This document shows, piece by piece, positions 56,808 through 64,000 of a stretch of 64,000 bases of DNA; the first letter of the stretch is position 1, and each line of letters opens with the position of its first letter. The stretch comes from Hypholoma sublateritium FD-334 SS-4 (taxonomy: Eukaryota > Basidiomycota > Agaricomycetes > Agaricales > Strophariaceae). A program made the translations under genes and the position numbers. The stretch spans positions 682,001-746,000 of the forward strand of contig KN817521.1 of assembly GCA_000827495.1 (NCBI GenBank), written 5' to 3'. The notes below the pieces were generated by a model. That model made no database searches, was not told the DNA's origin, and was given only the letters and a program-made list of their open reading frames with translations.

Positions 56808-58006
56808 TTAGCCTATTTTATTGACAGATAAAAGTGTACTGACATCGAAGTTGACTTCTGATGGGTTGACCACCATGGAAGAGGAAATCGACATTGAACT
56901 TTCTGGTGATAATTTGCGTATTTTGCTCCTGTGTTCTACCTCCAAGTCGTATTTTACATTTGTCTGGCTAACATTATACAAGTCGCGGATTTGTTCTTCA
57001 AGTTCCTGTTCCAACGTATCCCAATCCCGGTCTTCAAGTTCAGTCATCGTCGAACCTCGATTAGCCATTAAGTCTGCACCATCATTGCCAACATCCCCAC
57101 TATGCCCTTTGACGTATTCAAGAACAGCTTTTTGCCCTAGCTTGCCGCGGATAGTGAGGTATGCCGAGATGCAACGAATGATGCCAGCATTTTTTACGGG
57201 TTGGCCTTCCTTGGTCCTCCACTCGTTCTCCTTCCATGCGTGAATCCATCTTTTGAAACCTGTAGAGATTTTCAGTCATAGAAATATAAACGCAAAGACA
57301 AAAAATAACGCACAGTTCATGCAGTATTGCGAATCTGTCCTGATGAGCAAAGGCTTCTTCGAAATGGGGGTTGTTTCCAAGACACGCATGATGGCCTACG
57401 AGGGATATCAGCAAGCACAAAGGTTATGATGTTATGCATGTGTCTTACCACAAGTTCCGCACGATTGTTGGTTTGATCACCTGGGCATCGCTCTGCTATG
57501 TTTCTACAAAAAGACCTGATCTCAGGGAGTGCCATTGATACAATGGAACACCCACCTCTCATCATTTGGGCCCCACCATACCCCAATTCCGGCAACGGGG
57601 CCTTTCATTCCATTTCCTTTGCATGCACCATCACTGTACACCACATCCCAGCCCGTAGTATCTGGGACCTCTATCCCGAAGACATTGTCGTACTCGCGCT
57701 TGTTGCTTGACTGGGAAGTAGGAGTTGAACGTGCCTGGGTTTGTGACGGAGTTACGGAACTTTGGGAGGCTACAGGGCCTTGCGAGAAGGATGGCGAGAT
57801 GAAGTGCTGAGCATCAGAAAGCGCGCTGAACTTTTTGTATTGCGCATTGGCATATCCTTTTGTCTGTGCTTCGCACTCCGCCCTGGGGGAAAAACAGTGT
57901 TAAGGACTATTGTAGACGTCGGAAAACTAGTTTACCAGGTATTATATACACCGATGTTTCGACCGTTCCTCACGGCGTAGAATCCAGGCTTTGTTGCTTT
58001 TGCCAT
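56808..58006 (-). CDS. RNH1: Ribonuclease H1
   Basis: Five exons (58006-57936, 57882-57556, 57503-57449, 57395-57314, 57259-56808) give 328 residues. Residues 8-50 form the hybrid-binding (viroplasmin-like) domain, FYAVRNGRNIGVYNTW then AQYKKFSALSDAQHFI. After a Ser/Gln-rich linker, the RNase H fold shows all four metal ligands: D in VYSDGACKGNG, E in NNRAEL, D in RTDSQYC, and D in HSGDVGNDGAD. It cleaves RNA in RNA-DNA hybrids. A Glu-rich extension of about 90 residues (TELEDRDWDTLEQELEEQIR) follows the fold and is not usual. The 3' end is uncertain: an extra terminal intron is possible, since a second open frame with an acidic ending continues downstream. Confidence 0.9.
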
Positions 58007-58495
58007 TATCGCGGCGCAATCACTCGTCGCTCCGCGAAAGTGGAGAGAAGGGAGAGGCAGATATCGATGGGGATTCGATGTGATTTCAACCTGATTGGAG
58101 AAGAGGGACTTTCTCAGGAAACGCAATGAGGTGGCCAGAATAAATAGAGACAAGAATATTGAAGACGGCCCCACGAGGAATCGCGGATGTGGCGCGTTGA
58201 TTGATGATTAGGTCATGTGACCCTGATTTCTCCTCAAATTTCTAACCAATTTTGAATTTACATACGTGACGCTACAAAACTTCACCCAGTTCCACGGCAA
58301 AAAGTGTATTTGTGGCTCAGTCAAATATGCCTCGAAGAATTTCAAGTGTATAAGTATACACAAAGTGATAGATGTAACTACGACTCAATAGCGATTAAGT
58401 ACTTATAAGTAAGCAGTACAGGCCGCTGAAATTTTGACGAGATCAATCAATTAGTAGGACTTCAGTACTTCAGTGAATAACAAACGCTGAAGCCA
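58007..58495. other. Intergenic region
   Basis: About 490 bp between the RNase H1 start and the RAD5 stop. AT-rich in its second half. No gene is visible. Confidence 0.45.
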
Positions 58496-61400
58496 TTAAT
58501 CGTCTCCAAACATAATCTTTAGATTCTGAATACTTTCCGTATCTGTTTTTCCACTTCCACGGAAAGCTTCGTTAACGATGGCCGTTTTTCGTTTCTGTAT
58601 GCGCAGAATCCGATTCTCAATTGTTTTCGAGATCTGAAATGTGATCAGTGCGTTACCAGAGCAAAGTGGTTCATATTGCTCACAATGAAGTGCTTGACGT
58701 AGACAGTCTTATCTTGTCCTATGCGATGAACCCGATCAATGGCTTTGATACGCTTATTCAGAGTCTGGGTTTTCAATAGTAATTTATAGAGCGACCTGAC
58801 CTTGGTTCTCGACAGCAGAATTCCACCAACAATCCATCTTCAAGGTATTAGCGACGAACAATATGATAAAGGCAAATGTTTATTGTACACACCATGAAAA
58901 CATGATTTGCGACAGTCAGCTGGTACGGTCATGCTTAGTGAAATTGATTGAGTGACTATCCAGTCGAACAACTTACGTTCAGGCCCACTCCACCAGCTTT
59001 TAAGCTGACGACTAGAACTTTGGGAGTGCTTGACGCATCCTTAAATCCGCTAATAGCGGCGCCTTTCTTTTTGATGTCCATGGTTCCGTCAAATCGATAT
59101 TGTTCAAATTCTTCCCTTTCCAGGGCGATTTGAATAAGATCCAAAAAACTAGTGAATTGAGAGAAAACCACTGCACGGAAACAGGGATCTTGGGCCTTTA
59201 GTTTCCCTGGCACATTTTAATCAGAATACGGTTAGCTGCAGATTAGATGGTATTTTTTTACTGAGATTCTGGATCAGTGCATCCAGCTTTGTCGAGGACT
59301 GGAAATTGTTTTTACGAAGTACAACTGGTAATTCACCAGATGATGAATTCTTGTCCTGTCGGATGACTTCCACTAGTTCATTGGTCTATGCGCAGACATT
59401 AGATTTCTAAATTCGGATGATACGCATGGAAATGCATACCGTTATGGGGCCCACGGAACACGACGGACATGTGGGTTCATACGACTTTCTCTCGCACAAG
59501 CCTATATGGGAAATGATACAATCCTTGCAGCTACCCGCAACATTGAGCGAGGTCGAATAGGAACGAGAGGGAGATACGCACAATTGGTGCATGCACTGAG
59601 GCACAATCATAGCAACTTCCATTTCGTTGAAACAAATTGGACATTCTCTGTTGTCATCACCGTTGAGGTTAGCCACAAATTCTTCAGCGAATGTGCTCCG
59701 TTCGCCTTCAGCAAAGTGCTTCACGAGGTCGTTTACGTCAACCTTTCCATTCTTCTCCGGTGACATTGCTCGTTCTTCTCCAGTAGTGAGCACAAGGCTG
59801 GGGTGGAGAACTGCACGTCGAAGTCTAGAATGATGTGAGAAGAAGAGATTGATAAAAATTACAGTCGCTCGCACCGCATCAACATGGCTAATATGTGAGT
59901 AAAGTTTTTACTCAAGAGACCTTGAGCATCTAATTGTTCAAAGTTGGCTTTTGCTGAATCATAGATAGAATCGTATATCTTCCTTTCGATTGGCGAAAAT
60001 TCAAGCTCCTCAACGACAATCTTTAGCTGTGTCAGTTACAGAAAATAGTAGACAATATCTTTTGAATTACCTCTTTGGGTGGTAGATCAACAATCCTGTT
60101 ACCATCTCGATCTGTCATAGTCTTTTCTCGTCTCAGAAGTATACTTTCTAGGATTATTTGAACAATCTCGATTGCTTTAGGATCCCGAGCGATAAAGGGG
60201 AGCGTTATGAAGCTGTGAGAATGAAATTTTAATGAATGCACAATTCCATACTAACAATAACATACGATCGGAAGAAAGCAAATTCAGACCAAGGTTTGAA
60301 ATCGAGGAACTTCCTAGAGAATCTGTTCAGGTATAGTCAGAGCGTAGAACCAGTAACTGAACTTACAACAAAGAATAAAGGTCTTCAAGTCTATTAACAA
60401 TGGGAGTTCCTGTAACGACGTTATTACAATATTTACGACAGGGAGGAGAGAACCAATACCCGTTACAGCCCATCTGCGACTTGCAGATAGAGCATAGACC
60501 GCCTTGGCTGTTTTGCTCGTGCGCGATTTACAAGCATGGGCCTCGTCTAGGATGACCCGAAGCCAGTGAACTTTGATAATTAGTGAGCCTGATAAGCAAG
60601 ACACCACTTGTGAATATGACCTACTGTCGAACACGGGGGAGTGCGATTTGGCATGCTCTGAAGCTAGGACGCCATATGAAGTGATGATGATTTTCATTTT
60701 TCTATCCTTTCCTTCGGTGTCGTCAATTAATGATTCAAGTTGCAACCGATTTTGTCCATGCCATAGCAAAATGTCAAATGTTCCTTCCTTGCTCGAACGA
60801 GTCAGTTCCTCAGACCATTGATTCAACAAGGAAGTCGGAGCGACAATTAGTGTTGCTGAAGGGGCCCTGGATAGTTTTCCTCTTCGATGGGCTATGGGCT
60901 TGAAAGCGCTGTCAAGCCTCAATTGCTTCGCTTTACTTGGTGCACTTGTGTTGTCTTCCGGAGTTACATGACTGGTTTGTATGAGGGCGGAAAGCATGAT
61001 AGTTTTGCCCATTCCCACTATAGAAAAAAGGGGGAGTTCATTACAGCACTCGTTCAGCAAGCAGGTCACTTACTTTCTAGAAAAAATCAGGTAACGAATG
61101 GCATCTATAAATTGGACGGGACAAACAAGTATGAAGGATCGTACCATCACTGCAGGAAGTTGAGAATCAATAATACCAACGACGGAGACAACACACTCAC
61201 GCTAGGATTCCTCCTCTGCAGTTCCTTTCCGCTTTTGGGAAAGTCAGGCTTAATTCGCCAGAGTACGGGTTGAAATAGAACAATTTTTCATCGGCTGTGA
61301 GGTCTATCATTTTTCCATCGGTGACTGATTCTAAAGGAAAACAATATCTAGAATACTGTGAGAATAGATAAACAAACAGAAATTGAAAGGGCCTAACTCT

Positions 61401-63102
61401 GACCACAACGGATGCATTGACGATGCTTCGCGTGCATCCATGGCACCAGTTTCCAGAGAATTCATCCAGCTGCAGGTATCGATTAGGGTCATGTAAAACA
61501 TGAAACAATATTGAAAGTACGAACAATAATGCTTGCTTTTGATATTCGCGCAAAGTCAGACGAAAAGATGGACCTGGTTCCATGACGCCCAGATGTTGAT
61601 CATTATGCTGCGCTCTTGAGAGGTTTGTTTGGTATCAGACACGAACAGTGCTGATGGTTTTACTCACTTGCTATAGATGGTTTCGATCTCATTCTTCGAG
61701 AGGTCTTCCACGGCATCAACCTCGATCTCTTCACCGTCTCCGACAATTTCTTTGACCTTCTTTGACGTCCGACCAGCCATCTTCTTGAGGGCATCTTCTT
61801 GAGCCTTCGAGTCGTATTGGTCTGCCTTAACGTTGGCCCCTGCTTGGGGTTTCAGACCAACCACTTCAAATAACCGTAATATTGCATTCTTTCGTTCACG
61901 AAGATAGCTAAGAAGACTTTGCTCAGTCATCTGACTAGCATTGCTGCACAAGAGTGCCCACCTTTCTTCGTGCGTCTCCGTGCCTTCATTGAAACCCATT
62001 GGTGTTGTATTTTCACTTTGACCAGAAGATTTCAAGGGTTCAAATGCAGCAGCAGCGATGTAGATACGCATTGTCACAATGAGGCCTATACCAGTTGTCA
62101 GACGTTCTGGACAGTCTGTCATGACAGCCTGTATTTCGACCATGCCTATCATGTAAATCAGACGCATTATAAGAATTTTGGTCGAAATAATGAAGCATAC
62201 CTAATTCTAGCAGTTTTGATATCCACCAAGATACCTCAGTCGGCAACCGCCCAAACTCTAAACCAAGAACGTTAGTTTATTCAGACGATACGTCAATCGC
62301 TGGATTACATACCAAAGCCTTTTGTATTGACAAGCCGTACAATTGTATCGGTTTTCTTCTTCCGAGACGGCTTGGACGGTTGTGGTTTGAGCATTGTTGC
62401 CAGAGTAATCTGCTTCTTGTCTGATTTCTTCTCCTTCGCATTATTTGCCGGCATGGCTTTACTGGGTCCGGGTACGGGTTCGTCCTCATCACGTTTAATG
62501 ACAACAAGATCATTGGGTTTTATATACCCTCTGCCAGAAACATTACTCCAAGCATTGGGTACCACTATCTCACCTAAATAAGTAGGTTGAAAATCCGAGG
62601 CAGGAACGCGTGGCGCGTCAACCGTCGCCTGAACAGGTGAGACGCGGCGTCTCTTTGAAACTGGAGCCGGGGTCCCAGGCGACTCCTCCCTTTTCGATTT
62701 TCCGTTGAGTCTCGCGCTCGCTGTCTTCTTTCTGTGTGGAAAGCCACTTGGTTTCTCAATGATTTCAATGTCAGAATCACCGGCCTCAGAAGCTTGTCGT
62801 TTTTGTGGTGTTGGGATGGTGGAAAGGGTTGTAATTTGGTCGTCGTCATCGACATCGTCGAGGAAGAGTTTTTGGATCATGGGAGACGACCGCGAAGAAG
62901 ATTCTCGTGGCGTTTGTGGTATACTTGGACTCCGCCGTGGGTTGCCACCCGCGGTGGTGGGGTGATCAACAACGATGTCTGACAGGAGTTCTTCTTCGTA
63001 GGCCATATCGACATCTCGGGAACCATCGTCCTCGTCGTCAGAACCCAGAAAGAATGGATCAGGTGGAGGTTCAGTGGGTATGGATTCCTTGGGGCCAGTC
63101 AT
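58496..63102 (-). CDS. RAD5: RAD5/HLTF-type SNF2 translocase and ubiquitin ligase
   Basis: Twenty-two exons give 1159 residues, close to yeast Rad5 (about 1170). Rad5 acts in post-replication repair: it polyubiquitylates PCNA with Ubc13-Mms2 and remodels stalled forks. An acidic N-terminus precedes a HIRAN domain (about 172-330, beginning YLGEIVVPNAWS). MHPLWSEYCFPLE and FNPYSGELSLTFP lead into the SNF2 core. Walker A is DEMGMGKT (546-553), DEAH at 687-690, and TPIVNRLEDLYSLL follows. A C3HC4 RING (about 905-946: CPIC, CMHQFCKDC, CPSC) is inserted before the helicase C domain (FSQFTSFLDL, DGTM, QAIDRVHRIGQDKT). Exons from 5': 63102-62313, 62257-62201, 62145-61668, 61614-61525, 61469-61398, 61347-61201, 61149-61145, 61076-61074, 61017-60625, 60570-60460, 60409-60367, 60313-60266, 60212-60071, 60026-59875, 59824-59582, 59530-59440, 59385-59262, 59206-58977, 58919-58893, 58837-58801, 58742-58684, 58633-58496. 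The summed length is a multiple of three. Confidence 0.93.
61074..61149 (-). other. Two microexons of RAD5 (5 nt and 3 nt)
   Basis: Exon 7 is TGATG (61149-61145) after a CTGCAG acceptor and before a GTACGA donor. Exon 8 is AAA (61076-61074), flanked by a T-rich TTTTTTCTAG acceptor and a perfect GTAAGT donor, with a CTGAT branch-like word upstream. Together they turn ...GGILA and ...GMGKT into ADEMGMGKT. Without them, exons 6 and 9 join out of frame. Confidence 0.82.
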
Positions 63103-63273
63103 CGTCAGTCAAGGAAAGTGATTACTTATTGACGCGTTCGTGAGTCAATTACCCAAAACGCGTCCAAAAACGCGTATTGGCTAACAAACGTAAACAACCC
63201 AGAAATTGAAAGAAATCATGTCTACGCTGTGTCCAGATCGTCCAATCTTCTGAACCGCGATAGTCTACTCAAA
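63103..63273. promoter_or_regulatory. Divergent RAD5-CCT7 promoter with three MluI cell-cycle boxes
   Basis: In 171 bp between the two ATGs, ACGCGT occurs at 63132-63137, 63158-63163 and 63170-63175. ACGCGT is the MCB element bound by the fungal G1/S factor MBF (Mbp1-Swi6 in yeast), which drives replication and repair genes. A TGAGTCA word (AP-1/Gcn4-type) lies at 63141-63147 and an ATTGG (reverse CCAAT) at 63176-63180. The boxes lie 30-75 nt from the RAD5 start, so RAD5 is the likelier target. Confidence 0.75.
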
Positions 63274-64000
63274 ATGCAGCGCGGACTACCTATGGTATGT
63301 TTCTCTCCAACGAATTTATGTTGCTTCTGATCGCATCTGCCAGCAACCCACCGTTGTCTTGCTGAAAGAAGGCACAGACACGTCCCAAGGAAAACCGCAA
63401 CTATTGTCCAACATCGGAGCATGTCTTGCCATCTCAGAAACGCTCGCCAGTACTCTTGGCCCGCGAGGAATGGACAAACTCATTGTCAATGAACGTGGCG
63501 AGGCACAAATCACCAACGATGGCGCGACAATACTGAAGCTCCTAGATATCGTTCATCCCGCTGCCCGTACACTCGTCGACATCGCCCGTGCTCAAGACGC
63601 AGAAGTTGGAGATGGAACAACAAGTGTAGTGCTTCTCGCAGCCCAACTTCTGAAGGAGGTCAGAAACTTCATCGAGGAAGGTGTTAGCCCCCACATTATC
63701 ATGAAGGGCTTTAGACAAGCATGCCAATTGGTACGCGTCATTATGCAGAACGCTCCCTCACGACTTCATAATCTTGACACATAGGCTCTTGATCAAATTA
63801 AAAAACTGCAAATCACTGTTGACAGATCGGACCCCGAGTGAGCCAATGTATCTAACAAATGTATGTCTTCATTGACTGACGCTGCTACAGACGTTTCCGC
63901 TCCTTACTTCTAAAATGTGCATCGACCTCTATGTCATCAAAACTTATCCATTCAGAAAAACCTTTCTTTTCCAAGATGGTCGTTGACGCTATTGAATGCC
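63274..64000 (+). CDS. CCT7: Chaperonin-containing TCP-1 subunit eta, 3' partial
   Basis: Four exons are visible (63274-63294, 63344-63730, 63785-63837, 63891 to the window edge). The product begins MQRGLPM and continues [51 protein letters not shown], then [19 protein letters not shown]. These are the ATP-binding words of group II chaperonin subunits; [10 protein letters not shown] near the N-terminus points to the eta subunit. The CCT ring folds actin and tubulin in the cytosol. The first exon is only seven codons. About 200 residues are in the window, while a full subunit has about 550, so the gene continues past 64000. Confidence 0.92.

Noticed and set aside
63960..64000. End of the CCT7 gene
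   Set aside because: No stop or splice site is seen before the window edge; the gene is partial, not truncated.

Overview
The window is nuclear DNA of a filamentous basidiomycete, most likely an agaricomycete. Genes are dense, run on both strands, and are broken by many short (about 45-65 bp) GT-AG introns. Families fit as well: class IV chitin synthase, Zn2Cys6 regulator, small secreted cysteine proteins, basic secretory proteases and a fungal-type kynurenine formamidase-like hydrolase. All gene models here were spliced by eye from frame continuity, splice sites and family motifs.

Layout. 0-17 kb is a housekeeping block: low-complexity protein, CRAL-TRIO lipid-transfer protein, chitin synthase, Whi2-like BTB protein, a 12-exon unknown protein, and a divergent Zn2Cys6/bHLH regulator pair. 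17-39.4 kb is a fast-evolving accessory block. It holds a four-member family of small secreted six-cysteine proteins in duplicated units, and an alpha/beta hydrolase whose first exon looks borrowed from a decayed neighbour. It also holds a SIRT5-like deacylase, a Ras-like-domain/aminoglycoside-phosphotransferase fusion gene with its decayed copies, and a repeatedly duplicated pair of an unknown gene and a basic secretory protease gene. The surviving protease has two tandem domains. 39.9-45 kb has FCP1, a kinase-fold gene and its truncated tandem copy. 46-52.5 kb has two lineage-type unknown proteins around a gene-poor stretch carrying ambiguous bases.

52.7-64 kb is again conserved: F-box protein, a SIKE/FGFR1OP2-type coiled-coil (STRIPAK) protein, RNase H1, RAD5 and the start of the chaperonin subunit CCT7. 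RAD5 and CCT7 diverge from a promoter of about 170 bp with three ACGCGT boxes. RAD5 needs two microexons (5 and 3 nt) to encode its Walker A motif.

The most novel candidates are the degenerate GTPase-kinase fusion, the chimeric first exon of the hydrolase, the double-domain protease with a retained duplicated intron, the secreted-protein array and the RAD5 microexons. I recognised no tRNA, rRNA, CRISPR or intact transposon.
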